Origin: Chaetorhynchus papuensis
Lineage: Eukaryota > Chordata > Aves > Passeriformes > Rhipiduridae
Direction: 5' to 3'
Assembly (NCBI GenBank): GCA_013396525.1
Contig: VWYX01000403.1
Span: 414,378 to 478,377 of the forward strand
DNA: 64,000 bases
Shown: piece by piece, positions 1-11,800 of the stretch
Numbering within the stretch: position 1 is the first letter of the stretch
Layout of the letters: every line of letters starts with the position of its first letter
Notes under the pieces: generated by a model
Told to the model about the DNA's origin: nothing
Seen by the model: the letters and a program-made list of their open reading frames with translations, nothing else
The model's database searches: none
Translations under genes and position numbers: made by a program

Positions 1-23
1 TTCATCTCTCTTATTTGTTTCAG

Positions 24-76
24 CCGTTATACAACCAGCCTTCAGACACCAGGCAGTACCATGAAAACATTAAAAT
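24..76 (+). CDS. NCOR2: NCOR2 exon 1 in window (N-terminal repression domain)
   Basis: Internal coding exon. It follows a pyrimidine-rich acceptor ending in cag (21-23) and stops at a gtaagt donor (77-82). Reading from CCG gives 17 codons, PLYNQPSDTRQYHENIK, then AT, which pairs with the first A of the next exon to make Ile. In the family this stretch lies in repression domain 1, just after the coiled coil that binds GPS2 and TBL1, and is nearly identical in human SMRT. Because the preceding exon is outside the window, the upstream phase is taken from the protein match, which fits a phase-0 acceptor. Confidence 0.95.
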
Positions 77-423
77 GTAAGTATGTGGCGATAAAGCTGT
101 TTTAAATGTCAGGTTGGGCAGTGGACTGGAGCAGGAGGGGTGTCAGCGTGCTCCCAGACCCCGGTTAAAGCTGCCGAGGGATTGTGAGCATCCTGTTAGA
201 GCTGCTCCGGGTGCCTGGAGCACAAACCAGCTCCAGGAGCCCAGCAGTCAGGAGCTGTAGCTTAAGGTGGATGCTGAAGGTGATGTTTGATTTTCTTGGG
301 GGTGGAGTGGATGTGGATCCTGGCTGGTCCCTTGTTATTTTCCCAGAGAACACTTACCTTAAGTGCTTTCTTCTTCTTTCTTCTTTTCTGCTTCACCCAT
401 ACTGAAATATGAAATCAGCTGCC

Positions 424-429
424 AGAGAG

Positions 430-474
<45 letters not shown>
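424..474. repeat. GA/GT microsatellite, about 21 GT units
   Basis: A short run of GA units (424-433) passes directly into about 21 uninterrupted GT units (433-474), ending in TTTGCATG. Alternating purine-pyrimidine DNA of this length is usually polymorphic and can adopt Z-form. Confidence 0.95.
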
Positions 475-478
<4 letters not shown>

Positions 479-599
479 ATGCAAGAAAGATGAGGTAAAA
501 TGAAAAGTTGCAATTACAATTAGATTTTCATGAAGGACCTCTTGAATGTCTAATAACAACTGGTTATTTCAAAGATACTTACCGAGACTTAGCAATCAT

Positions 600-910
600 C
601 TAATTTGACTTATCACCTCAATACATGATTTAATCATCAGCATGTGTTTAATAACCACAGTGACTTCCTGAACATAGAAGAACTATAACAGATAATGAGA
701 ATAGCGATAATTGTGATTATTGTTGGAAATTTAAATAGTCAAACCAGATCTGAAACTTTTTATCTGCCTTGAATGAACTGATGATTGCTCTGAGCTGCCT
801 GCAGCGTGTCTATTTTGGTACCAGCTCGGTCAGCTGGTGATAATCATCTTTAATAATCTATTAACAAAAGTTAATAATCTCTTGCTTTTCAGCGGTATGT
901 TAATTGATCC
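600..910. promoter_or_regulatory. Candidate AT-rich cis-regulatory block
   Basis: About 300 bases much richer in A+T than their surroundings. The block holds repeated homeodomain-like cores (TAATCATC, ATGATT, TTAATAATC), GATA-like GATAAT/GATAAC words and an AGTTAATAATC stretch resembling half of an HNF1 site. It has no open frame and no repeat structure. Such islands in GC-rich avian introns are often conserved enhancers, but conservation cannot be seen from one sequence. Confidence 0.3.
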
Positions 911-1150
911 CGGGGGTTTAAAAGGGAGGAGTTCCCGTACCTTTGCTCTAGGGGAGCGTGGCAGGAGCTGGCAGTGCTTAGGGGCTCTCTGTCCCTAAGG
1001 GCTGCGGGGAGGAGGGTTTGCTGACGTGACCCCACTGCTCACTGCCAGGCCCTGCTCCGTTCCTGCTCCACCCAAAGCTTCCTGTGTCATCCCAGCACTG
1101 CGCTCACTGCAAAACGTTCAAACCCAGATCACCCTCAGCTCCCACAGGGC

Positions 1151-1198
1151 TCAGGGGGGGTCCCTGTCAGTTCAGGGGGTCCCCGTCAATTCAGGGGG
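1151..1198. repeat. Short tandem repeat, ~20-bp G-rich unit
   Basis: The words TCAGGGGG followed by TCCC(T/C)GTCA recur about every 20 bases, with two full copies and a partial third. Local duplication only; no function suggested. Confidence 0.7.
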
Positions 1199-2634
1199 CT
1201 GAGGATTGATAAACCATCTTGTGTGGCTTCAGGTGCTAGCCCAAGGACGTGCTCTCTGCACTGCTGGTTGTGTTTTTCCCCTGGCTCTGATGGGGTGTGG
1301 AAGGCACGAGCTCTCGGGGACCCTCTCTTGCCTTGAAAGGCCCCAGAGCCATCCCAGTGCAGGTGCTGATCGTAGTGTTGTCCTTGAAGGAACGAGTTAA
1401 AAGTAGATTCAAATACTTCACCCTCTCTCCATTCCCCTGCCGATATTTGTGGGTTTGTGATCACATTTTCCTGTGATTTAAACCATTTCCTGTCCTGGGT
1501 TGCTGCCTGAAAAGACGGGCACAAACAAGAGGGAGCTGACTGCGCAGGTCAGGAGTAAAACTGTTTGATAAGGGGTGAAGCCCCATCAAACCAGCCATCA
1601 GAGCAGGTGCTCCCCTCCATCCCTGCCTCTGTAGGCATCTGCAGGGTCATCCCCACCCCAGACAGTGCCAGTCCCCGTGTGGCTGTGGCAGTGACAGAGA
1701 AAGGAGAGGTTCCAACAGGCAGGCTCGGGGTTAATGTTTGCTGTGATTAATGCTGCAAAAATACGGGAAGGAAACCGCACATTTTAATGAAAAGCCTCCG
1801 TCTCCTCCTTCCAGAAACCTGGCAATTAGCTGCCTTCAGCTGGTTATTGATGCCAGCTACAGATCTGGGTCAGTGAAAGGCCCCCGAGCGATCTGGGCTC
1901 CAGATGTTGGCTGCTTTTGGCCGTGGGTCTGTCTTGGAGGTCCTTGGGTCTGGTCTGCACTTTACTTGTTGGTGGACATGCAGAGGAATTGGTGTCTTTT
2001 CTCACATCTCTGTGTCCCTGCTGCACATTAAAGGACGTTTCGATGCCTGGGAGGCAGATAGGAAATCAAGATTTTGGTGATTCTTCCAAGCAAATGATTC
2101 GGGGTCCTTTGATCAAGCGCAAAATAAGACTTCTCTCTTTTGACCAAGTTATGCTTGGATGTTCACATCTGATCTACAACTTTCCCACAAGCTGAATTTG
2201 AAGATATTTTTTGTCTTTTCCTTGTTCTTAATATGTTTGTGCCTTTCTGCTCCAGAAGAGCAGCTTCTGCTCCGTAGCCTGGAGGTGGCTGTTTCCACAG
2301 AAGATGGAGTAAATCCTCAGGGTGCAGGGAGACACCAGCCAGATGCATTAGAGCATCAGGACAGCTGCCAGGACACCACAGGTTATGTTTTGCCAAGGTG
2401 TAATTGGATGCAGATTCTCCAGAACAGCTTCACCCTATGCAGATTTAGCCATGATGAAAAAGCCTTTTGGCAGATTGCTGGAAAATCATCTGGGTTGTGA
2501 TTCTGTCCACAAATCCTCCCTGCATCCTGGCTGTGTTGTGCAAATGAAAACTGCCCCCACGTGAAGCTGGTTTGGAGCCTCATACCTGGGCACAAGATGG
2601 CCAGGCTGTTACTGTCACGAATACCTTTTATAGC

Positions 2635-2680
2635 TTTTTTTTTTTTTTTTAAACGTTTCCTAATGTGAGGTTTTTTTTTT
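2635..2680. repeat. Two T homopolymer runs
   Basis: A 16-base T run (2635-2650) is followed after 20 bases by a 10-base T run (2671-2680), then by ctcag. The second run with ctcag looks like a splice acceptor, but no NCOR2-like coding follows it. Confidence 0.9.
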
Positions 2681-5600
2681 CTCAGTTGAATGTTTGCAAG
2701 TGTCAGTGGGAAGGCATTTGAATATCAGAAAGCCAGGATTCCTCGATTTCTCCACAGCCATACTCTGTGCCTTGCAACACTCATTTAATTCTCCCTTCTT
2801 GTTTGCTTTGCTTTTCAGCTGGGATGAGTCATGTATGCTAATAGAGCTGACTGGGGAGTTACCGGGAGAATTTCTACTCTTACTAAAATGTTACCGGTCT
2901 CTTATTTTCGTGGAGTTTTATGGCCTGTCTCCTATTCAGTACAGTTAAAATTAATTTCATGCCCCAGTTCATTCCAGTGTTTGCAGCTTCAAAAGCTTTT
3001 AAGTCCTATTTAGCTGCCTGGCCGTGCTCCGTTCCTCGTCTGCGCGGTCCCTTCGGTTCACCTGTGAGTGCAGGCTTCGAGCAAACATGGTTAATTTTGT
3101 ATGCTACATCTGCCACGGGATCCAAGGCACCCTTGAGTGGTTTGTTCCAAAGACTTGACCTACCTTTGCTGGGAACCGTGTCCTTTCTGTGTGAAATACC
3201 TGCTTTGTTGGAGAGAAGGGCTCTGCCACTCGCCCATCAAGAAAGAGGAGGGCAAGGTGGGCATTCAGTGCCCTCATTTCGTAGGGATGGGGTGAGCTTT
3301 GCCCCTGTGGCTGGCTTGGCCCTTGCTGTTTTTCAAGGTGAGAATTTTTTGGCTTTGCAACAGACTGAAAAGTTCCTTCAAGATGCATCACAGCCCTGAG
3401 CACGACTGGAGACCGCTCAAGTGATTCTGCATCAGATGAGGAGGCTACCAAGACCCTTTTTCTGCATTTTGATGAAATACAACAAATGCAGAAGGTGCTG
3501 GTGCACCAGTGAAGCGCCAGTGCCTCTGGTCAAGGTCTTTATTTCAGTGCTTTGCCAGCTGGTTGTACAAGGATAAGAGCTGCCCTTCCCACCCTGTCAC
3601 AGTAGTGACTTTGCTTATTCCCCAGACCCTGGCTCCAAAGATATTAACCTTCTTTCCTCCAAGTGTTTGAAAAATGACAAGATGTTGTTCACATGAGCAG
3701 GATCAATTACCTGCTGTCTGTCTGAAGAGAGATTCTCCAAGGGGGCCTTCGTCTCTACGGCGGGAGATTCCTGCCCGGTCAGCCGTGAAAAACAGCCCGG
3801 CAGGACTCTCCTCCCCCCTTTCCCAAAGCAGTCATCCTGCAATCATATTCTGTGAGACCTGTATTTGAAAAAGCAAAGTGCGAGCTTCCCTGAGCCTTGA
3901 AAAAGCAGACAAAAAGCAAGGTGAATAGCCCAGGGTACATGCAAGGTGCTGTTCACAGGGTTTGCTTTAAGCCTCCCCTTCAAGAACTTCTCCTTGCTTT
4001 ACACTGAAATTCAGGAATGTGGGGGTGAAGCCAGGCTGCATCCCCTCAAGATGCTTGGAGAGGTGTTGGAGCACCTCTCTGAATGTACAGTTAAAACAGA
4101 TGGAGAGCTTGGTGTGATTTGGGTTTTCTCACGTGTCCAGATCCAGCAGCAGAGCTGAGCGCACTGTTAATATTTGCACATCTGGGTTGCTGTGTGCAGC
4201 TGAGAGCTTCTCAGGGAGAGGGCAGGAAATCTGCCTCTGCAGAATCAAAATCTGAAGTCAGGATTTTCAGAGAGGTTTCAGGGCTTCTGAATCTCTTTTT
4301 GTTTTCTAAGTGGCCCCCCAAAAGAGCAGAACAGCTTTCTTCTGAAAATCTCACAACAGCGGCTTTCCAAATCACTTGTCACACTGGGAAATTTAAGTCA
4401 TCTTTTCATTACTTGCTGTTTAGGGGATTTAGTAGCACTGGATTGCCTCTAAATTCATAGTTGAAGCCTGACATGTAACACAAATGTTCTTTCAAACCCT
4501 GTCATTACTAATGCATTCTCTTTCAGGTCTTTTTATTAGTGCTTGTAGACATTTTCCTCATTAGAAATTCACCTAGCAGCTCCCTGCTCATCCCATTCAA
4601 GGTTTCTCATCTCTTTTATTCTCTCTTGGCATGCACCAAGGCAGCAGATTACCTGGTGATGAATTACTAAATGATGGAGACACACACTGCTACCTTCTGC
4701 TTCTTCCTCCTGCCAGTAAAAAGCCAATACTCATTTGGGGGCTGTCTTGCAACATTTGGGCTTGTGCTGTCAGCTTGGGCTTCAGGGCAAGGCAGAGGTG
4801 TTTCTGGGCACCAGCAGCCTGCCTGACTGTACATCCAGAGTTAGGAACCTCTGCCACTTCACCCTCAAGTGGTGCTGGGGGTTTGTTTCATCCCGGTGCC
4901 CAAGGGCGCTGGGGTAAATAACTAAAGATCTGCTTTGCTTTCCTTCCCCAGAAAGTGTTTCTAAATATTGCAAGGAGCTGCTCTGAACAGCTGGCTTTCC
5001 AGAAGCGTGCCCTGCCTCGGGGTTAGTAGGTTACAGTGTGTTAGCAGCTGGAGCCGTGTGCTCCAGCCATTTCAGAGCAAGCAAGGGAATGAGTGCAGTG
5101 ACCCGTGAACAGGGTGAGCTGCTCCCTGCCCTCGCTGCAGGGAGTCCTGTGGCTGCAGGGAATCAGTGACAGCCCTGAGCTGCAGCTCGGGATCCTGGCA
5201 CCAGCCATGCACAGGAGCAGGGGGGAGGACAGAGCTGGTTTGGTCTCCGTTGCCTCTAGGCTGGTTTCACCTTGGAGCGTTCTTGCTGTGCTCCTCGGGT
5301 CTCCTGGTTTGCAGATCTCTCGTCTCCCTGCGCTTTGTTCGGCCGGGGTTGCCAGGAGCTTCCTGGGTTTCCTGCCCTCGCCTGTGCGATCCATCTTGCT
5401 GTACAACGGCTTTGCCAGCTGCTCGCTGCCTCCTTCCCACCGCTCTCTGCGGTTTGGTCCCTGCTTTGTTTGCTCTGGCTGATGAAAGACGTTCCTGTGT
5501 AATTAAATACCCCTGATTAGTTTTGCTCAAACAGCAAACTTCCTTTCATCTCGTCTCGCGCCGGCCGAAGGTCTCCACGGGCTCGGCCAGGTGTGCCGCA

Positions 5601-8600
5601 GTGCATCAGCTCTTTTGTGTCCTTTGGGAGCCCTCTCCCAGGGCTTTGGCAGCGGCCACACATGGGCACACAGCAGCGCCGACACGCATGCGTGCACCCA
5701 CATCCTCTCAACATCGCAGCCTCCGGAAGGATCGCGGCCAAGTCATTCGCCTGGACCTAGGCCAAGTAACTCAAAAGTCAAGAGTTACAGGTTCTCTCCT
5801 TGACTGGCTCCCTTGTGAAAGCCGTGAAACAAAAGCAGCCTTGGGCCGAGCCAGTGAAGGTGGAAGCAGCTGCTCCCACAGGGCTCGCCTTGCTTTGCCC
5901 GGAGTGGGAGATGGGTTTCGCTCGGCAGTTTGGAGATGGGCTCTGAGAACTGTGCTCCTGCGTGGGGCTCACCATCCAGGGCAGGGGGAAGAGGATGAGT
6001 TACGCAGCACAGGGAAGTCAGGAATGGAGATGGGCTCCATCCAGTAGATGCATCGTTGGCCACGAGGATGGGGATGTGCCACCTGGCAGCCTCCAAACAC
6101 CAGCTCGCCAGGAGCTGGGGGGGCTCTGTGTCCGTCCCAGCCTGCCCCGTCCTTAGGGACACTGCCGAGGATAAGGCAGGGAGCTCCCACGTCCTCCCCA
6201 CCCGGCGTGGTGTGACGTGCCAGCCCAGCAATACTTTAAACTGCCCACAAGAGTCACTGTTGCTTTATCTTAGGAGCGCCCACTCCTCCTGCCTGGGAGC
6301 TGCCTGATTTCTTCACCCCTTTGCGGTTCAGGTCTCCATCCCTGACGCTTTCCTTGTGCTCCAGAAAACCGCAGGACTCGGGCGAGGGGGGAGGAGGAGA
6401 AGGGAGGAGGGCTGGCACCTTGCAGGAGCAGCCTTTGCCATGTGCCACTCCACAGTGGTTATTTCCGTGCCCGGCTCCCAGCAGACAGCCCTCACCTTCC
6501 CCGCCCGAGCACAGCGGTTGTGCTCGGCTCGGTGATTTGCCCAGGGAGCACAGCGTGTGCTTGGGAGACATGTGGCCCGAATTAACCTCGCTGCAAACGG
6601 TTTCTAAGTAACAGCAGTACATGTAGCAAGATAAACTGTGAAGCCTATTTATATTTACCAAGATTGTATTAACCTTTGAAAGGTTGACCTTATGCAAAAG
6701 CAAAACAAAACAGAAAAGATAAAGTGGCAAAAACATTCAGGGCATGAGGGGGTTTGTTGTTGTTTTAATCCTTTCACTCTTTGATTACTTCAGCCTTGGT
6801 GGTGGTAAACATACATCGGCTTTCAAGGCATTCCTGATTTTTGCAGCTGCAGAGCCATTGAGCCTTTGCCTGTGTTCGCACTTTCAAGGTCAGCCATGAT
6901 GCACAACTCAAGGCAACCCATCAGCTGCGTAAGAGCTGCTAATTTCCTTCATTTACTCTCCTGTTTTCTAAGAACTTGTGCAGCAGATCCAGCAGCAGCA
7001 GCCTGTCAAAGCCCCTCATCGCTCCCGGATGTCACCCCGGCTGACACGGGGAGGGCAGGGGTTGAATTAGCTGGGCTGGCCCCGGGGGACAATCCATGAC
7101 CCCTTGTTGGGGACCATCCCACGCATGCCCGTCGTTAGCACCACCCCAAAGGTTTCCTTGTGTTAGAGCTTCCATTAGAACGGGAATAAACAAACAAGCA
7201 GTGGGAATGTGTGTGTTGGGCAGGGTGACCCGTTGAGCTTGCTGGCACAGAGCTGAAGCCTTGGGAGGAAATGGGTCTGCCCCTGCAGGAGGGTTTGCTG
7301 CCCACTGAGGCACCACACGGTGCTGGGGCCTCTGAGGAAAGCTCACCGTGAGTGATGGGAAGGGATGCAGGAGCATGTGAGGAGCTGGGGCTGGCAAACA
7401 GGTGCTGGGGGGACCTGTGGTTCCCGAGGCAGCGCTTGCTGTGGGATCGCTGTCGTTCCTGTGAGTGCCGGTGCACGGTTCAGTGGGGTAGCAATAGAGT
7501 TTAAAAAGGGAAAAATGTTGATGCTTTCTGCAATGTTCTCCATTCCTAAACTTAGCCAGGACTGCCCCCAGTTGTCTCTCTTAAGTGAGCTGGGCCCTCT
7601 GCCCCTTCCCAAACAGTCCCGTTTGCCGCTAATTATGCTGAGGGATTTACGGGGGGAGGAGGGTGGTTTTCCCCTTCCTGCCAGCCACGCAGGAGGGGAA
7701 TGAGGAAGCAGCAAGGGTGTCTCTTCATTCAGCTAAATCCCACTGAACATGCCTACATGAGACTGCTAAGCTCCTGATCAGTAATTACACACTGCAGCTC
7801 TGCCTTTAATCGGGATAAAAGACTTAAGGAAACTCCTTTGCCCCTGGTCTCTACCTTTTACCTAGAGATTTTATTGCTGTGAATATTAGCAGCAAGAGCT
7901 CAGCTCTGGGGCTCGTGCAGGCTCTGGGAGCTCCTGCAGCCTTTTCAGCTCTGTTCTGCTCCTGTGCTGCTTCTCTTTGAGCAGTTGTTTCATGCTGCCT
8001 TTAGAAAGTAGAAAGAAGAAGAAAGCGGGGGGATTTTCTGGGCAGACGCCGCGGTGGTTGGGGTTGCGGTGGCCCGTTTCCCCCTTGAGGTCCTAATTCT
8101 GCAAGTGGCTGAATTCTCCCGGCTGGTTGTTTGCAGCTTTGTTGGGCACGGCTCCAAGGAAGCAAGAGGTCAGGAGATAAGTGCTGCAAGCCCTGCTGTG
8201 ATCCTGCCTCCTTATCAGGGCCTCGGAGCCCAGGGGTGAACGCGTGTGCGCCGACATCCCCATCGCTGCTGACCTGGGCACCGGGGTGCCCGGGGTGGTC
8301 TCTGCTCGGGGGGTGCCACCTCCTGCCATGCAGAGCTTGGCCTGACCCCCCCAGCTCTTGGGAACCCACTGGGGTTTTGCAGATCAACGTGTGAAATTAA
8401 TGAAGGAACAGCCTGACCCAGGGATAGATGCGGAGCTGAGCGTCTGCCCACGTGCGGTGCTGAGAACGCGGGGAAGGTTGGCAGTGGCACTTTATTAATT
8501 TAGTTCTCAGCTTCAGTCCTGGTTTACCAACAGATGTGGGTGAAGTTCCCGGTCTCAGAGGGTTTGTTGGTCTTTCTCTAGGCTGGCTCGAGGTCCCAGA

Positions 8601-8747
8601 TAAGAGCATTTGCTGCTCTGAAGTTGATGCAATTCCAAGTTAAGGTGGAAACTGTGCTGCACACTCCTTTGGGAGTGGGGAAAGCCAGGCTGTGTATTGT
8701 AGCCGCCTCGTCAGTCGGATCTCATCTTTTTTCCCCTCTCTTTACAG

Positions 8748-8814
8748 AAACCAGGCAATGCGGAAAAAGTTAATTTTATACTTCAAGAGGAGAAATCATG
8801 CGCGCAAACAGTGG
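8748..8814 (+). CDS. NCOR2: NCOR2 exon 2 in window (basic helix)
   Basis: Internal coding exon between acceptor tttacag and donor gtaagt. The first A completes the Ile codon begun in the previous exon; then 22 codons follow, including QAMRKKLILYFKRRNHARK, and the exon ends in phase 0 after CAG TGG. This strongly basic, probably helical segment is part of the N-terminal repression domain and is almost invariant between NCOR1 and NCOR2. The 67-base length and phases fit both neighbours exactly. Confidence 0.96.
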
Positions 8815-11800
8815 GTAAGTGATTCCCTTAGACCTTACTTTATGTGTATAAAACAGCGTAATTTATTGCGTGAGAAAGAAAAGAATGATTTCCAGCAGAG
8901 AGGAGCTGGTTCTCTGTACTTTTGCCTGTTGTATTACTGTGGAATCTCTCCTGCTTCAAATAACACGTGAAGCAGAGGTCCCCATTCCTGCTGCACGCAG
9001 CACCTCCCTGCACAAGTGCCTCCCACAGAGCAAGCACGTGGGCTCGGCTTAATCACAGCGGAGCCCATCATTGATCTCAGAAAGCCTATTCACAGCATAA
9101 ATGTCTATTTTGTGAGTAATGGAACCCGAAGAGAGGTGTGAAACAAGCTGACTCTGCTTCCGGTAAATGGTCTGGAGGCTGCTCCAGCTCCTTCCAGCCG
9201 ACCACAGAGCAGTGTTGTAGGAATTTGTGGTTTAAAACAAAATCCAAGCTCCGTGCCAGTTTGTTTCTAGGCAGCGGTTGCCTGCGAGAGAGTTTTCAGT
9301 GACCTTTAAGGAGACAGGTCTTGGTTGGGTAAGGGGCAAGGCAGGGCTGATTTTGAGGCTTCGGAGGTGTTTGTTGCCAAGTCCCCAGTAAACAGAGGAG
9401 AAAGTTCAAGTGGATTTCACAGAATTCGTGCAATTTTGGTGCTGACAGTTGCAAAGCCAGCACAGAAGAGGAAATGCTGGAACAGCGAAAGGCTCCCACC
9501 AGAAAGGTGGATTTTGCAGCGTCTTTCAGTGATGGGTGATTGAGCTCACAGGGCTTCACGATTCATGGGGAGAATGTAAATACTGTCTCCTGACTTGTCT
9601 CTGTCCGGGGCAGGCTCAGGAGCCAGTGTTGGTGTCTTGCACCAGTGTTTTCTCAGTGTCTTTGGGGCTGCTTTTGGACAGAAGCGCCAAAACTGGGAGG
9701 AATTGTTGGAAAAATTGGAAATAACAAGCCTGGGAAGTGGTTTGAAGGCTGTACCTTTGAAAGTAACTTCCAATTTCCTTATTTATTTTGAATAAAGGCA
9801 TGTTCCTTTTCTTTCTCATGCTTTGTTTTTTGCCCCTGTTTTCTACCAGTATTCCAAAAGCCACAGACCTTTTATTCCAGAGGAATGGTTGTGCCTCCCA
9901 TATGTGTCCAAATACGTGTTCATTTAGACTTGTCCATGATAAAGCTTCTCCCAGGGCAAGGGGCTGCAGGGCTTACACCTCCATCAGGATGTGGCACGGC
10001 AGTCGGGTGCTGCTCTGGGCACCTCCCCTGCTGCAGCTGAGGGCTTCTGCACGGTGGGAAGTGGGTCAGTATTCCCTTCCTCAAAAAAGGGACTGCATAG
10101 CATCGTGTGGTTTTGTTGGAAGCAGGAGGGAAGTGCCCGGGAACTGCTTTCTGGTGGAAATGGCTGGTTACTGTGCTAAACCTGGAGCGAGTTGCTCTGT
10201 GTGAATATCAAGGAGCTGGGGGAAAAGGTTTAATTAGGCTGCAAGAGCACAGTTCCTAAAATACGACTTGCGGTAAAGTCGCCTGTCATGCAAAATAGGT
10301 GAATTTCTGCCAGCCAGTTTATTCAGTGTCCTTGAAAGGGGATTTTTCAGTTTAGGGAAGCATTTTGCCTATTCTACAAAATAGGCAACATACGGTTGCT
10401 GAATTTGCAAAGTGAATACATTTGCTGATTCTGTTTGCAAAATGGGTACGCTTAGCTATTTTTCTGCCTATTTTGTAGCAGACCCTATTTTTAGCAAAGC
10501 CCATCTACGTGCCAGCGTTTCTTTCTGGCTCTTTTACTTTCTGGGGTATTGTTGCTGCCCGGGGCTGGCTGGAGCAGGGTCAGAGCTCGGTCGCCACAGG
10601 GTCCAGCCCCAGGAGCCCCATCCCAGAGGATCTGCAGGGCTTCCTCCCATCTCCACTGAGAGAGGGGAACACAGCAGAAAACACTTAATTGCCATCGGGG
10701 CGATGATGCAGAGAGGGAATGGTGAAAGGGAGCTGTTCTGGTTGTGAGAGGTTTGTCTCCATCAGAAGAAGAAAACCACGGGGCTTGCCTAGGAATTGGC
10801 CTGGTTCCTCCCGTCACCTTGGCTCTTCTCCTCCCCTCCAGAGAGCTGCTGCGTTCCCTGGAGCTGCGAGAGCGTGGGCTGCGGGAGGGCTCGGGCTCGG
10901 CACAGCCCACGAGCTGCCTGCAGCTGCTACGGCGGCGTTACTACCCATCCGTTTTTAGACACGCGTGTCAGGTCCAGTCTGGCTCGCTGTCACTCACTGG
11001 TGTGATTGAGAGGCTGAGGGGCTGCTGAGCCCAGCCGGGGAGGGGAGCAGAGGGGGCACCGATGCTAAAAGCCAGCACAGATGGTTGCTCAGGAATGGAC
11101 ACGCTTGCTTAGGGCTGCTCAGAGGATGCCTGGAGAAGGAATAGATGCTTCTGTTCCTGAAGGGCCTGACCAGGAGCTTCTCCTGGTGGTGGAGCTGTGA
11201 CGATCTGGGGAGTTCACAGTGCTGTTAGGTGCCTGTAATCTTGGCTTTTGAAGGATGCAGGAGATGGCAGGGAGTGTGTGTCCCAGCTGGAGCAAAAAGC
11301 ACTGGATGGGGATGCCACAGCCCAGCCCTGCTGCAATGGGGTTTGAAGTTTGCGTGGTGGGAAGGGGCATTAAAAGGAAGTGCTCAGCTGGTCCATTATG
11401 AAGCTGTGCTCTGGAGGGCAGAGCTGTGTGAGGGGGAAGCTTTGGTGTTGCTGCCCTGCTGCCAGGGTGCAAGCTGCTGGGGAATCAGCAGCATGACGTT
11501 GATGTTGCTTTTTCCATCTTCAAATGCCAGTTCCTTAAAAGAGGAATTCTGGATAAAGCTTTTGTCGAGTTGCTCCAAGGAGTGGAAGAAAAGGAGGAAA
11601 AAGAGCCGCCCTGCTGGCTGTGAAGCAGCCAGGGCTGTGCCAGGTGGCTCTGCTGGGGCGGTGGCTCTGCGGGACCCAGCACTGGCTCATTCCCACAGGG
11701 AATGACAAACCTTTCAAAGCCTCAAGGCTTCTCACCAGACCGAGCCCTCGTGCTGGGCTCTCCCCCAGCCGTGCCTCAGGCTGGCAGCACCGGGCACCGG

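Larger units (their letters stand above)
77..8747 (+). other. Intron 1 (8.7 kb)
   Basis: GT-AG intron, gtaagt to tttacag. It contains a GT dinucleotide repeat (433-474), an AT-rich motif-dense block (about 600-910), a short G-rich tandem repeat near 1150-1200 and two T-runs near 2635-2680. The rest is unremarkable GC-rich intronic sequence, in which I recognised no gene or transposon. Confidence 0.9.

Noticed and set aside
2671..2700. T run plus ctcag as a splice acceptor for an extra exon
   Set aside because: No conserved NCOR2 coding follows, and exons 1 and 2 join directly in phase with the known protein.
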